Source: Capsaspora owczarzaki ATCC 30864
Taxonomy: Eukaryota; Opisthokonta; Filasterea
DNA: 64,000 nucleotides
Reading direction: 5' to 3'
Assembly: GCF_000151315.2 (NCBI RefSeq)
Contig: NW_011887309.1
Location: 1-64,000, forward strand
In this document: positions 32,482 to 45,323 of the stretch, one piece after another
Position numbering within the stretch: the stretch's first letter is position 1
How the letters are laid out: each line of letters starts with the position of its first letter
Position numbers and translations under genes: made by a program
Notes under the pieces: generated by a model
Seen by the model: the letters and a program-made list of their open reading frames with translations, nothing else
Told to the model about the DNA's origin: nothing
The model's database searches: none

Positions 32482-35293
32482 CTAGTGCGCAATGACAGCG
32501 GATGGCGCGGCAGAGTGACTGCTGCTGCGGCTGCGGTTGGACTTGCTGGCCAGCCACTCGGCGCCGCAGTCGGGATCCAACTGAGCAAGGGTGAGCGAAT
32601 CCTCGAACGGTTTCTGAATCGTCGGGGCGTACAGGAACGAGAGGAAGAAGATGACAAAGCTCAGGAAGCTGAGCAAGGCGAATGGCAGGACATTGTGGAA
32701 AGGAAAGCGGGCGTGGGACAGCGCCGACCACAGAATGCCCGAAAGCGCAGGGCCAAAAGTACGCGCGCCAGCGGCAAACATTTGTCCAATGCCGTTCGCC
32801 TGACCCAGACGCTCGCGCGGCACCGAGTTGTTGACAAACAGCATGACGCTTGTAAATGTGTGGACACCAAGGACGCCGCGAAAGGTCAAGATGAGCATGA
32901 GCGCAACCCACTGCAGCTCGATCGAGTAATTGTTGGCGGCCAAGTAATTGACCAGCGGGAAGAACATAAACCCTGCGACAGCGGCGATAAGCGACCAGCG
33001 AAGCAATGCCTAACACGCGGATGCGAAACCCAATTTAAAAATTAAACCGTTAGTCGCAAACACAAAAATCAAACAAACCGTGACCCACCCACATCCAACC
33101 ATGCCAGAGCCCTACCATATGGCTCACGCGCGCGCAGAGATGAGGATAAAGGAATGAAGTGTAGGCCATTAGGGCCACGCCCATGACAGCCAGTCCAAGG
33201 CCGATGGACTTGGACGAAAACGCCAAGCCGCCATTCTCGATCGCCGAAGAGCAGAACAGCGGGAATGTTTCATCGGCCATCATGTACACAAGCGCCACAA
33301 ACCCGTACATGCCAGTGGCGCACATCATGCCGCGCCGCATGGCCCGGTGCGACTCGCTGGTGAATCGAAACTGGTAGACTCGGCCAGCAGGCTTGCTGCT
33401 CTGTCCATCTGCAGTCTCGTCCTCGGTCTCAAGAACTTGAACTTCGGGATCGACCGACTCCAATAAGACACTGACATTCTCATCAGAGTCATCGTTGGAC
33501 TTTGAGTTGCGTCCAAAGAGCGACGAAGCCGACGACCATTTTGTAGAGAAAATGGAAAACAACGAAGAGCCGCGCTTGGACAGCGAAGCCCTGACCAGTG
33601 GAGGCTTGGTCGGACGAGGCTTGGGTTGCGGCGATTCAGACCCGATCGCGGCCAACGAGCTCGAGCGCGATGCGAACGGCGAAGGGGATCGCTGGTACTT
33701 GGTGTCGGTTGTGGTCTCGCGATCCCGCATTCCGGAGAGGGTGCTCGAAGCGCTGCTGCTGGTGGTGCGATCATCCTCGGCAGCGTCTTCGTCGTCAATG
33801 GTAAACTTGGCCGTCGAGCTGGACAAGGCGCCAAGCTCAAAGGACTCGGTGTTTGCGGCACATTCGTCGTCGTCGTTATTGGCATCGCTCTGCGCCAGCC
33901 GCATGTAGTGGCTTGGAGGCTTCATCAAGAATATGACGAGGACTGCGCACACGGCGACAAACGCGGACGACAAGGCGCAGGGCAAGAGATACGGGTACTG
34001 TCCAAACAAGCTGTCGGTCGAAAAGGTGTCGGGAAATGAAATGGCAGGTCGGGCAAGCACGCCACCGAGTGCGGGAGCGACAATCGAGCCTGTGCCCCAC
34101 GCAATGGACAAGATGCCCATGCCGCGAGCTTGATTCGAGCCGTCCGTCACACGGCCCAGAAAGCTCTTGACAACGCCGACGTTGCCGTTGAGCAGGCCGC
34201 AGGCAATTCGAGCGCCGAGGGCCATGGGAAACGATGTACTCATCCCAAAGACAATGGTGAGGATGGCAGTGGAGATGAGCGACGCCATGATGACTGCTTT
34301 TGGACCGAGTTTGTCGGCCACCATTCCCCACATGTAGCTGCTCATAAACTGGCCAGCTGGAAACGCAGCGGCGAGCAAGCCGGCAAACGTTCCGATCTGG
34401 TCCTTTGGCACAGAGTCAAACTCGGCGACCATGAACGGGACGAACGGCAGCAGCACGGTGATTTGGGCTGCTTCTGCGAGCTGCACGACCGTCACGACAA
34501 TCATGGCGCCGATCGGCAACGGCGTCGGCTTGACGACTGGCATGCTTGCAGTGTCGGCAGGCTCCGACGGCGGCGATGAGCGGCGATTGCCAGTGCTGCT
34601 GCTGCTGCTGCCAGTCGGCAATGTCGGCGATTGGAGTCTTGATTTGGATTTGGATTTGGATTTGGATTTGGATTTGGCTGCGCTTGCATTGCTCGGATTG
34701 CGCAGCAGCGTGCGCGTGGACCCAGCCTGCGGTTCGCTTGGGGGTGACTGGTGAGTGGTCTGCACAGCCGGCTGCGTGGTCGTCATCGTCGTCGCCGCGT
34801 GCATTGGTTGCTGGTGATGTAACACGGCTGGTCCGTGGTGGCCCAATGGCGCCATCGTCCGTCCCATCATCATCCTTGTTGGATCACTGTCATCGCCTCG
34901 GCCAGTGTTCGACGACCAGACCACCATGTCATCGTCATCATCGTCATCATCAACTCCTTGACTATGATGATCACGCTGAGCGGCACTCGTCGTCGTCGTC
35001 GTCGCTCGACTCGTTCGGTCGGCCGCATGGGTCGTCGTCGCTGCCACGGCTGCCCCAAAGTCGATTGCTGGGTCTGCGTCGTAGTTGAGCTCGCCGTCGC
35101 TGGACCCGGAACGCCCATCATCATCGTCATCATCATCGTCACCGTGAGCATCGGCACCGTGGTCGTTGCGATTGCGATTGCTGCTGACGCGTCGCGGAAC
35201 AAGCCGCTCTCGGTCATCGCCGACAATGTTCCGCCGAGCTGCCGCCGAACTGCCGCTGCTCCCGAACAGCCGACGCCGTCCAGCTCCAGGCAT
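32482..35293 (-). CDS. Major facilitator superfamily transporter, ZIF1/YCR023C-like
   Basis: Two exons (35293-33116 and 33009-32482) give about 901 residues. The start is the ATG at 35291-35293. Residues 1-255 are cytosolic low-complexity sequence with Asp, His and Ser runs. A KSKSKSKSKSK stretch comes from a GATTTG hexamer repeat (34640-34678). The membrane domain begins at PLPIGAMIVVTVVQLAEAAQ and shows the MFS loop 2-3 motif GMVADKLGPKAVI. GxLADR-type spacing and an ACGLLNGNVGVVKSFLGRVTD helix follow. A cytosolic loop of about 190 Ser/Asp-rich residues divides the two halves. Exon 2 carries the last helices (GLGVHTFTSVMLFVNNSVP then RERLGQANG). Relatives in plants and yeast are vacuolar or plasma-membrane transporters for metal chelators or small organic molecules. 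The substrate here is unknown. Confidence 0.85.
34636..34680. repeat. Hexamer repeat GATTTG inside the transporter gene
   Basis: About seven GGATTT units encode alternating Lys-Ser on the minus strand near the N-terminus of the transporter. Confidence 0.9.
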
Positions 35294-35765
35294 GACTTCA
35301 CGTTTCAAGTGCGCACGTTCAATTTTGTATCAAAAACAGTGGGAAACGAACGCAACGAAGAGGGGAAAATTGAAAAAAAGAAAATAAAGCCAAGTTTGAA
35401 CGGACAAAAAAGCGAGTTTTGAAGTGGAAAAATAAAAAGAGTCCAAAACGAGTGAGAATCTCAGATTTATAGATTTATGGAGAAACGACGACGATACGAT
35501 TCGAGCGCAAAAATGACAATCACGACACAATAAAATGCTATTCAAGGCAAGTAAAAGCTGCACATTCGCAAAGGATGGCAAAACGACGACGACGACGACG
35601 ACGACCACAAAGAAAACGGATGGAAAGCTGCAGCGCTCCAGTTGAGGTGACCTTGCAGAGCACGGGAAAAGAGTGTCTGCTTGAGTTTCAAGTTAAAAGG
35701 GATTCCATTCATCGAGAAACACAAACTGGTCATTGCCAACGCGCCAACAAACTTGCACCGACAAA
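35294..35765. other. Spacer between the receptor kinase stop and the transporter start
   Basis: About 470 bp, with a CGA/GAC triplet run at 35580-35605. It should hold the transporter promoter and the 3' untranslated region of the kinase gene. No gene is seen. Confidence 0.45.
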
Positions 35766-38700
35766 TCAATGCACCAAAGCCCCCAAATCGCGAACTGTGC
35801 CGCTTGGCGAACGTCCCTGCTGAAGCAACAGCACGCAGTCGGCAAACGAAGGGCGGGCAGAGGGTTCCCATTCCCAGGTCGTCAACATCAGCGAGTAGAG
35901 TTGCGCAGGACAGTCCCGAGGTTGCGGCAAACGATCGCCGCGCTCCAGACCCACAAGGTACTGCTCGCGTTCGACATTCGCCCAGGGTGCTTGGCCCATT
36001 GTAAAGAGCTCCCCTGATTCAAACGCAAGAGTGAGCATCGTCGCGGAGTTCAACCTTTGCTCGACAAGTGCAAATCCAACTTACAAAGCACAACGCCATA
36101 CGAAAATACATCCGATTGGCTCGAGAACTTGCGGTAGTTGAGTGTTTCGGGCGCCATCCACTACGATGCACCAGACTGTGAACACAAGGCCACAAGAAAC
36201 AACACAAACCATCGACCCAAAGCGTCCTCGGCAATTAATCGACTTACGCGAATCGGCAGCTTCTGCTTCGACTGCAACTTGTAATAGTCCTTGTCGTTCA
36301 GCTCCCTGGATAAGCCAAAGTCGGCAATCTTGGCGACCAGATGCTCGCCAACAAGGATATTCCGTGCGGCCAAATCACGATGAAGCACGCGCGATTGCTC
36401 CAAGTAAGCCATGCCTTCGGCAACACCGGTGGCCACATGCACATACTCGTCTGGCGACCAGACGACACCGCTCTTTGCCGATTTCCGGAGCAGGTTGCGG
36501 AGATCACCTGTCGAGTTTTCATGAAAGTGAACACACCAATGAAAATCCGCTTCACCAGTTGGAACCACGATTGTCAAGAACTTACCATACGGCACATACT
36601 CCAGAACGAGCATTTGCGGCTGACCTCGTCCGGCTGGGAGCACCGCGAGGACATTGACAATGTTGGTGTGGTTCAGCCTGCGCAAGAGCTCGGCCTCGTG
36701 CACAAAGTCTTGCTCCGCCCGAACATTGGCATCCAATTGCAGAGTCTTGACTGCGACATCGACCGTCTGCGCGCCAGGGGCAAACAGGTGGCGATGCTGG
36801 GGAGCAATGAGGGCAATGGACACGTTCGCGGAAAACACTTCTCCAAAGGCGCCTCGTCCGAGCAGCTTGCGCTCGCCAGTGGCTATCTGCGATGACAGCA
36901 TTGCAGATGTTGAGACCACTGCAAGGCTGTACTCAGTTGACGGCGTGGAATACGGCAATCCTCCGACCGCGGCATACTCGGGATCGCTGGGGTTTGGTTT
37001 GAGCGGCAGTGCGTAGTCAGCTGGGGTGGAGTAGGCTGTCGAGGCAGGATAAGAGCTCTTTTGCTTGGTTTGAACAGCAACATCGTAGACTGGATCGTGG
37101 CCCGGAGCAAAGTTCGGGTTGGTCATTTCGATAGTAGCGGAAGTGCTTTCCATCTTGTGGTTGCCGTGGCTTCGCTTGCTTCGACGCAGAAGTACAACCA
37201 CGACCACGATCGCAATCAGAACGACGACGCCTGCTGCTGCGGCGCCAGCTGCTGCGGCAACAGGGCTACTGCCACCATTGCCTTGAGCGCCAGAAGAGCC
37301 GTCATCACACGAGTTCGTGGAGTTGGAGGCTTTGTAGCCAGATGGGCACGCAGCGACGCAAGAATGAGACGGCTTCAAAGCAAAAGTGCCGCTTGGGCAA
37401 CTAGTCACGCACGACTGAGTCGAGTTGTCGGCATAGCCGACAGTGCAAGTGTTGACGCAAGACCAGGTGGCATTGTGCGCAAACCCGGCGGAGCAGGTTG
37501 CTGCACAGCTGCTAGTTGAGGGATCCGCCCACGAGTTGGCTGGGCAATTCGCAACACATTGTCGAGTGCTGTCATCTTTGAAGCGTCCACCAGTGCAGCT
37601 CGCCGAGCACGATGGCGGGGTAGCAAGAGAATTTGCGTACGTCGGCGACAGACATGACACAACGCACGATCCGCTGGTAGGATCTGCAAAGAGGCTCCCA
37701 TCACATGCAGTCACGCACGTCCAAGTTGAATTTTGTTTGAAAAGTCCCGAGGAACAGCTCGAAGCACAGGTGCCAGTCGGAGAGTCCGCCCACGAGTTGG
37801 CGGGGCAGTGTCTAACACAACTGTGGGATGCATCATCTTTCAAGGTGCCACTAGTACAGCTCGCCGAGCACGACGGCGGAGTCCGCAGACCGTCGCCATA
37901 AGTCCCAGCAGGACAAGTCTGGACACAAACCTTGCTGATTGGCTCGGCATAGTACCCGCCTGTGCAAGCTGATGCGCAAACACGAGGAGAACTCAAGGGG
38001 TTTCCGTACGTTCCATCGGGGCAGGGTGTGACACAGTTTCGAGAAGCATCACCAAAATAGTTGGGAGCAGGACAGCTTTCAACACAAAGGTGGTTGCCGG
38101 AATCGGCATAGTACCCGCCTGTGCAAGTTGAAACGCAAACACGAGGCAAACTCAAGGGGTTTCCGTACAGTCCATCGGGGCAGGGTGTGACACAGCTGCG
38201 AGAAGCGTCACCAAAATAATTGGGAGCAGGACAGCTTGCAACACAAAGGTGGTTGACCGAATCGCCATAATATGGGCTAGGACATTGGTCAACGCACACT
38301 CTTGTGCTCGGCGATGCATTCGCTGGCGCAAAATTCGTGCAAGTTGAAACACACGCACGACTTTGGTGTATGTCTCCATACTTGTTCGCAGGACAGGAAT
38401 CGCCACAGGTGCCGTCAGGCTTGCCCCAGTTTGGTTCAGGGCAGGTCGAGACGCACGATGTTCCAGACAAGTAGGATCCGGAGGCACACGATTGGCACAC
38501 ATTCACATTGGATGGACTGCAAGTGGCGCACTCCAAGGAGCATGCAACCGAGAATGCGCGCGAGGAGCTGGCTGATGATGGCAGGCCCGCTCCGTTGACA
38601 GCGCGAACTTGAAAAGAGTAGGTTCCCACATTTAAGGTCGAGACTTGATTGGAAGTGCAAGTCGTCCATCCACCACCAGACGAAAACTGGCACTCGTAGT

Positions 38701-40190
38701 GGTCAATGCCGGACTGGGCATCGGTCGCCGCCGTAAAAGTCCATGCGACCGAGTTCGTCCGAAAAACCTGATTTTGGGTCGGTGAAGTGATGGAGGGCGT
38801 GGAAGGTGCGCTGACGTCCACGCAAATTGCGTGCAGGAAGAACTGGTCGTTGCTGCAAGAATTGCTGGTCGTGTCACAAGCGACATGATTAAGAATGTCG
38901 CTGTTGTACGTAGCAGCTTGATTGTTTGTCGTTAAGCAGTCGGACGGATTTTGGTTGAAATCATAACCCGTTTCATGCATTGACACGCCAAACTTGATTT
39001 TGTAATTGGAAGTGTCCGGGCAAGCAACGCTATCAGCGCTCGATGTTCCTGTCTTCGACACGAAATCTCCAGAGCTCAATGTTACTGCTGCGGATGGCAT
39101 GCACAGGAGGTAGATGAACGAATACTCGTAAGCCGGGTCCGCTCCACTACCACAATAATTTGTGTCACAGGCTGTAGTTGAACAGGATTGCTGACCCAGA
39201 TCGCAGACCTTGTTGTTGTAGAGACAGTTGGTGTCACGCAGTCCGTCGCTCATGTAGAAGGAAAACCCATAAGCAATGACGGTGCTAGCAGGACAGGAGG
39301 CGGTTTCCGGCCCAGTACCATAAGCTGTCTGCTGCGTCAACCCGGTGATGGCAGCGCCCGTTCGACAAACAATGATGACGTACTGTTTGGTAGCAGCTCC
39401 ACTCTTTGAGCATTCAGAACTCGAGCAACTGGTATCGCCAACTGAAATGCCATAATAAGTACTGAGGAGATCGAGGCGCTCGAAAATCACAATCACTTAC
39501 TAGTGCACGCCCCGTTATTGTCTGCGAAGCATGATGGTAAACTTTCTAGATCAGTCGACCACCTGATTTCCAAAGGGATGAGCTCTCCATGTTGCCTCGA
39601 ACACACAAGCGACTCGAGACAGCGACTTACGACCATTTGAAGCCCCAAATGATGCTTTTGCCAGCCGGACATGTTGCGATGGCGAGTTGGTTGCCGCTAC
39701 CAGTTGATTTGCCTGTTCCTGCAGCTCTCACGATTGTATCGGTTGCGGTCGGTAAAAACGAAGTCCCTGAGTAACAAGCAATCAATGCCGAAGAACGACC
39801 CAACGCATGACGAGTGAGTGAGGAACAGTCGTGGAGTGGGCTCCAATCGAATCGCAATCCAAATCCCCCACATTTCCCTCTCACGCCCTCGCACTCCCTC
39901 ACTCCTTCTGCGGCCTGCTCCCTGAGACAGCGATTCCCTCCGCCCAATCGCACTCATCAAATCCCTCACACACTCGCTGACTCGTTCACATGCAATCATG
40001 CGCTATCGCTTCTTCACCACAACACCATATGGCTTAGCCATCAAGAAGCGCACTCGCTTCATCCAACACACCCACCTCTGTACGCCGCCGACGCTTCCAT
40101 CACTAGCAGCCCAAGCAGAACGTGTAGAACTAGCAGTCCCAGCAACAGCCTCGGCTGCACGAGCGCCATCCGAGAAGTCGAATCAGTCAT
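35766..40190 (-). CDS. Receptor tyrosine kinase with cysteine-rich (furin/GCC2-like) ectodomain
   Basis: This is a type I membrane receptor. Exon 1 (ATG at 40188-40190 or 40167-40169) encodes a signal peptide (MALVQPRLLLGLLVLHVLL). It splices in phase to 39769-39623; a small exon near 39540 follows, whose join to the next was not resolved. The large exon holds repeats with a CPxxxxxxxGF core, an Ig/FN3-like segment (SGIDHYECQFSSGGGW) and some 25 short cysteine repeats (CVxxCPxGxYxD). The TM helix is at about 37275-37200 (VVVLIAIVVVVVLL). The juxtamembrane part holds tyrosines in DPVYDVA, AYSTPADYAL, PEYAAV and TEYSLAV. The kinase shows LLGRGAFGEVF, DVAVKTL, LHRDLAARN and DFGLSRELNDKDYYK. Then come WMAPETLNYRKFSSQSDVFS YGVVL and WELFTMGQAPW in the last exons. 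A 60-bp in-frame intron interrupts EYVPYG and DLRNLLRK. All catalytic residues are present. Confidence 0.92.
37945..38263. repeat. Tandem duplication of 159 bp in the receptor ectodomain
   Basis: Positions 37945-38103 and 38104-38262 are about 90 percent identical by eye. Each encodes 53 residues with APNYFGDAS, CVTPCPDGxYGNPLS and CTGGYYA. The unit adds two or three cysteine repeats in frame. Confidence 0.85.
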
Positions 40191-40946
40191 GAAAGATATT
40201 CGAAAAAACAAATCCAAGAAAATTGAAAAAACCAAAACAACAACAAAAAAAAAAAAAGAAAAAAAAAAAAAGAAATGATTCAAAAGCCAAATCATTGAAA
40301 AAGGAGGCAACGACAAAAGTTTGAGCATCCGCCTCGGTTGTCTCGCTCTTGGCACGGTCATGTCCAGCAAGATTATTCATGAGAGTGAGCGTGGAGCATG
40401 GAAGGGAGCGTGACTCAGCGCAATCGGGTGTGAAACTCGTGTCCGAACGTTGCATTTTTGCTCATGGCTCTATTGGTCATTCTGCACTAGCTGCCGACTT
40501 GCTGCAACTGGGGGTGGATGAGTTGATTCTGTTCATGATGGCGCTCAAAGCCACATAGCATCCTGCGTTGGACGCGATATCAGCTGAATCCTCAAAAAAC
40601 ACTTTTTCACTCTCGGTTCACGAGTTATCATCCTTTCTTCCCCCCCCCCAATCCCGAGCATCGGATGGCCGACAACGAGTGACAATGTCTTTTCTCGGTG
40701 CTTTGGTAGAGCTCTCTCGCACGCATGACCCTTACATTGCGCCGCGGTTGGCTCATTGCCAACACTCTCAGCAAATCGCCTCTTAAAAATTGTGCAACGA
40801 AACAAACCTAGGAATAAGACATAGTACATTCGGATAACATGCAAGGGCTCTCGGCTGTGGAGAAAACAAGACGGAAAACACTTGCAAATGTGGGTTTGTT
40901 TTGTTCTGTTCGTTGTCTTGAAACGGGTTCCTCCAACAAAACACAA
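40191..40946. other. Intergenic region between two kinase genes, with an A-rich tract
   Basis: About 750 bp between the start of the receptor kinase and the stop of the KIN1-like kinase, both on the minus strand. It contains an A-rich tract (40238-40276) and a C-run (40640-40648). No gene is recognised. The promoter of the receptor kinase should lie here. Confidence 0.45.
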
Positions 40947-41963
40947 TCAAAGTTGGAGCGAATTGAACAAGCGATGGCAAATCTTGCGATAGGCCCAAAT
41001 GTCGCCAGACACGCGTCGGAAGTGCAGACCGCACAGGTTGAGCTTTGGCACGCGGCAAATTTCAATTTCAAACTGCGTCGCCTTGGCTTGAGCCGCTGCG
41101 AGTGCCGCGGGAGACTTGTTCATTTGGATGACTGTGCCGCCCGCGGTGGTGACGGTGGTGACAAGCTCGACATGCTGCATGCAGCTCACCGTCACATTGT
41201 TCCACGAGTAATCAATCTGGATCTCCCCGAGGACGCGAGAAATCTCTGTAATAATGTCAGGAACGGGCTTGGATGAGGTGGTCGACACGTCGTAAAAGCC
41301 CTTGAGGGTGCGCAAATCGTTGGCAGGCAACTCGCGGACGCCGTTCGCGTCCACCGTTCCAGCATCTTGTGCATTGCCAGACACGTCCTCTGCGGGCTCC
41401 TCGGCGGTTCCTTCCTCGCCGGCTTCGCCAATGGCACCGTTCGCGGTGGGTTGCGAGGCCTTCTTGCGGCCAAATGCTGCGATAAAGCTTGACATGGCGC
41501 CGTCGAGGGACAAGAAGCGCTTCTTTTTCTGTGCGTCGCCGGCGGCTTTGGCAGAGCTTTTGGCCACGGATGAGGCGGGCGGGACTGCGCCACCGGCGGC
41601 GGCAGCGGCCGTTGTCGTCATTGGGCCGGCAGACGAGGCCGTGGCCGTGGCAGCGGTTGCGGGAGTTGATGATGCTGGCAAATCCGGCACGGGCAGCTCG
41701 TCCTCGGGCTCGTCTTCCTCTGGTTGTTGACCAGCAGGAAGGGCAAACTTGACAGCACCGCTGCCCTTGCCAGCGACAACCACGGTCTTGCGCGGCTCGT
41801 CCACGGGGGCCATTTGTGTCTGCGACGAGTTTGGCGAACCCACGGCCGAGCTGGCGCCCGACGAGGTCGGCGTGGATTCGGCCGAGTCCGGCTTGGACGA
41901 ATCCATGCTGGTTTCACTAGCGTTGGAGGCAACAACGGGAGCTGCTGCGACGGGCGCCGGAGT

Positions 41964-41998
<35 letters not shown>

Positions 41999-44900
41999 CA
42001 GGCTCGGCAGCTGCCTGCGGAGCAGCACCCTCGCTTGCCTTCTTGGCTTGATGCGCCTTGGCGTTGGCCATGAGCATTTGCATGCGCTCTGCCGGTGTCA
42101 TGGCGGGCGCAGCAGCTGCGGGCGCGGCTGCAGCAACGGGTGCTGCTGTTGTTGCTGTGGCTGCTGCTGCTGCTGCTGCCGCCGTTGTTGCCGATGGCTG
42201 CTGTTGGACTGGCTTGACTGGTGCAGACAAGTCGCCAAGTGGCTCGATGGGGAGCGGCGACGAGGGGAGCGCGCCGCCAGAAATGTTGTGGTTGACAGAT
42301 TGGACACGCTCGCCAATGGACGGACCGAGGGAGGGAGCAACTGCAATGGGCGCAGTCACCGTGATCACACCTCCGGAACTCGAGCCGCCAGAGGCCTGCA
42401 AGTGGGCCTGACGCGCGTTCACCATGGCCTGCATAGGATCGATGTCGGACGGCATCATCTGCCCCACCACGCCCGCAGACTCTGGCGCGCGGGCTGGCAC
42501 TGAGGCAATCGTGCGTGAGCGACGCGTGTCTGACGCGAGCTTTGAGTAGCGTTGCTCTCGCAGCTGCGCCAATCGCGATTGTTGCGCCGATTGTTGCGCT
42601 GTCGCAGCCGCTTTGGCCGCAGCCACCTCCTCGGCGGAAGCGGGCACGACATTCATGGGCATTGCCGTGTTTGAGCCAGAGCGCATATGGGCCACCGACT
42701 GGGAAGCGCTCAATGCCGCCGCGTTGTTGGCTGCCGCTGCCGCCGCAAACTTTTTCAGGTCGCGGTCTCGCTTTTCGCACAGCAGGTAGTACATGCCTTT
42801 GGCGGGGTTGACGCCAGGTCGGTGCAAATCTTCGTCTGCCTCAATGGCGTCAAAGTCGTACTTGAGCAACTGTCGGAAAATGACTTCGTCGACCTGAAAC
42901 AATCACAAACACAAACAAAAACAAAAAAAAAAAAAGTCAGGGTCAAGGCAAATCAAACCCCACACCCAAAAAGCGCTTTGATCGTTTTCTGGCTCTCACC
43001 TCGTCAATTTCCAGTCGTGGTGGCAAGTACGCGTTGACGGGTGTGTCGTAGCCTTCCATGACCCATGGATGCTTGGCAATCTCTTCCAAAGGCGCACGAC
43101 CACCCGGCTCGACGCGGATCATGCGGACCAGCAAGTCCTTGGCCACTATTCCAGCAAGCGACCAAAGTGAACATCAAGAAACCCCCGACACCTCAAAATC
43201 AACAGCAAATACTCGGCAGTTCTGCCACCAAATCAACCACACTCACACTCACTCGCTCTCCTCTTCCAACCAACTCCCAAAAACAGATCAGAACGCATCA
43301 ACTCACTTTGCGACAGCGTCTCGGGGAGATCAAATTGGCCCACCAACACCTTCTCGTAGAGCCTGGTCAGATTGTCGTCGTCAAACGGCAAGTGGCCACA
43401 GAGGAGCGTGTAGAGAATGACACCCATGCTCCAGATGTCAATCTCGGGTCCAACGTACGACTGCCCAACAATCATTTCGGGCGCGGCATAGTAAGGCGAC
43501 CCGCAGAACGTGTTGAGAACCATGTCTGTGCGGTAGACGTTGGAAAAGCCAAAGTCGATGATTTTAATGTTCAAGTCCGAGTCTAGCAAGAGGTTTTCGG
43601 GCTTGAGGTCGCGATGGATGAGCGCGCTCTGGTGGCAGTACGAGACGGCCGAGATGATTTGGCGAAAGACGCGCCGTGCCTCGACCTCCTTGAGGTTTTG
43701 GCGGGCGACAATGTAGTCAAAGAGCTCGCCACCCGCGGCAAACTCCATGATCAGGATGATGCGGTCTGTCGTCTCGATGACTTCGAGCAGCGCCACAATG
43801 TGTGGGTGGTGGAGGACCTTCAGGTAGCCAATTTCGCGAAAGATGCGCTTGAGGGCTTTGTTGGACTTGATGTTTGACTTTTCGAGGATTTTGAGAGCGA
43901 CCTGAGGAGGGTGGGGAGAAAAGTGAGTATTTGTTGTTTGAGAGTGTGATTCATTCCGAGTTCTGTCTCAGTATCCATCCCTGTCAGTGATTCAAGCGCA
44001 TCATCATCGTTCTTCTTCTTTGTGTTTGCGTTGTTCCTTGCATTTGTTTGACTTTGATGTTCTGAGAATGTCAGTGTCAAGCTCTCTCTCGCTCGTTTTC
44101 GCTCTTCTTCTTTGTTCCTTGCATTTGTTTGACTTTGTTGTTCTGAGCATGTCAGTGTCAAGCTCTCTCTCAACTCTCTGTCTCAGCTCTTCTTCTTCTT
44201 TTGCTCTTTTCGTCGTTCTTCACAAAATCTTTCATCGCACTTGTTGTGATTTTCAACACTCGCTACAAAAACCAAATCATCCAAAATTCAACATCATCAA
44301 AATGCGATCGATCGCTTTTTCTTTTTTTTTTTTTTTCTTTTTTTTCTTTTTTTTTTTTCTTTTTTCTTTTCTGGCCAGTTCCTAACATGGTATTTTTTAG
44401 AGTGTCAGATTTTTGTTGTTGTTGTTGTTGTTGTTTTTCGTCTCGCGCGCTGTTGTTCGTTTGGTTTTTGCTTCCACCAGCAATCATGTCTCCCAAAACT
44501 CAAAGCACATCATATAATTGTTTTGCACTGAACTACTGCTTGAATCAAACAAAAATACGGAAAAAAAAGGAAAGGAAAGGAAAGGAAAAAGAAGAGGGTT
44601 GGGTCAGGATCGACGACCAATCGAGCGGAAATCGAGCACGCAGAGTGACCATTCACAGCGACAGAGAGAGAGAGAGAGAGAGACAGCGACAAGATGTGAA
44701 CATTTGGAAAGTGACTCTGCGTGTGTTGTTATTCGCTGGGTTGTGCTTTCAGTTTCAACAAGCAGCAGCAGCAGCAGCGAAACGAACGAACGGCGAATGA
44801 AAAGAAACAAAATTTTCTAAAACACTGCCATCGGCGATCGAAAAAAAAAAAAAAAAAAAAAAAGAAACCCCATTTTTTTCCATTTGATTTTTGTTTGTGT

Positions 44901-45048
44901 TTTTTCCATAGGAAAACCGCGTTTGGTTCTTGAGTTGGAAACAAGGACACCCCCAAGTAGAGTATGAGTGTGTGTGTATGTGTGACATCGCCCGAACGAA
45001 CGAACGAGCGAGCGAACGAACGAGCGCTGCAATGAACAATAAAAAATC

Positions 45049-45089
<41 letters not shown>

Positions 45090-45279
45090 TGCGACTGTGA
45101 CAGCACCGCTTCGCTTCCTACTGTGTGCCCTGCTGTGGCACAAGGCCAGCCATCAGCCACCCCCTCAATTGGTCCATCTCTGAGTCATCCGCTGCAAATG
45201 ACAAAGCGCTTCACTTTCAAAGTGCTGCAGTCGCATTTGACCACCCCAGAAACCAGAAAGAAAAACGAAGAATCAGCCC

Positions 45280-45323
<44 letters not shown>

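Noticed and set aside
41724-42780. Long Ser/Gly/Cys-rich frames on both strands
   Set aside because: They are shadows of the Ala/Gln-rich linker of the KIN1-like kinase, caused by CAG/GCA runs. The kinase frame is fixed by splicing and by the KA1 domain.
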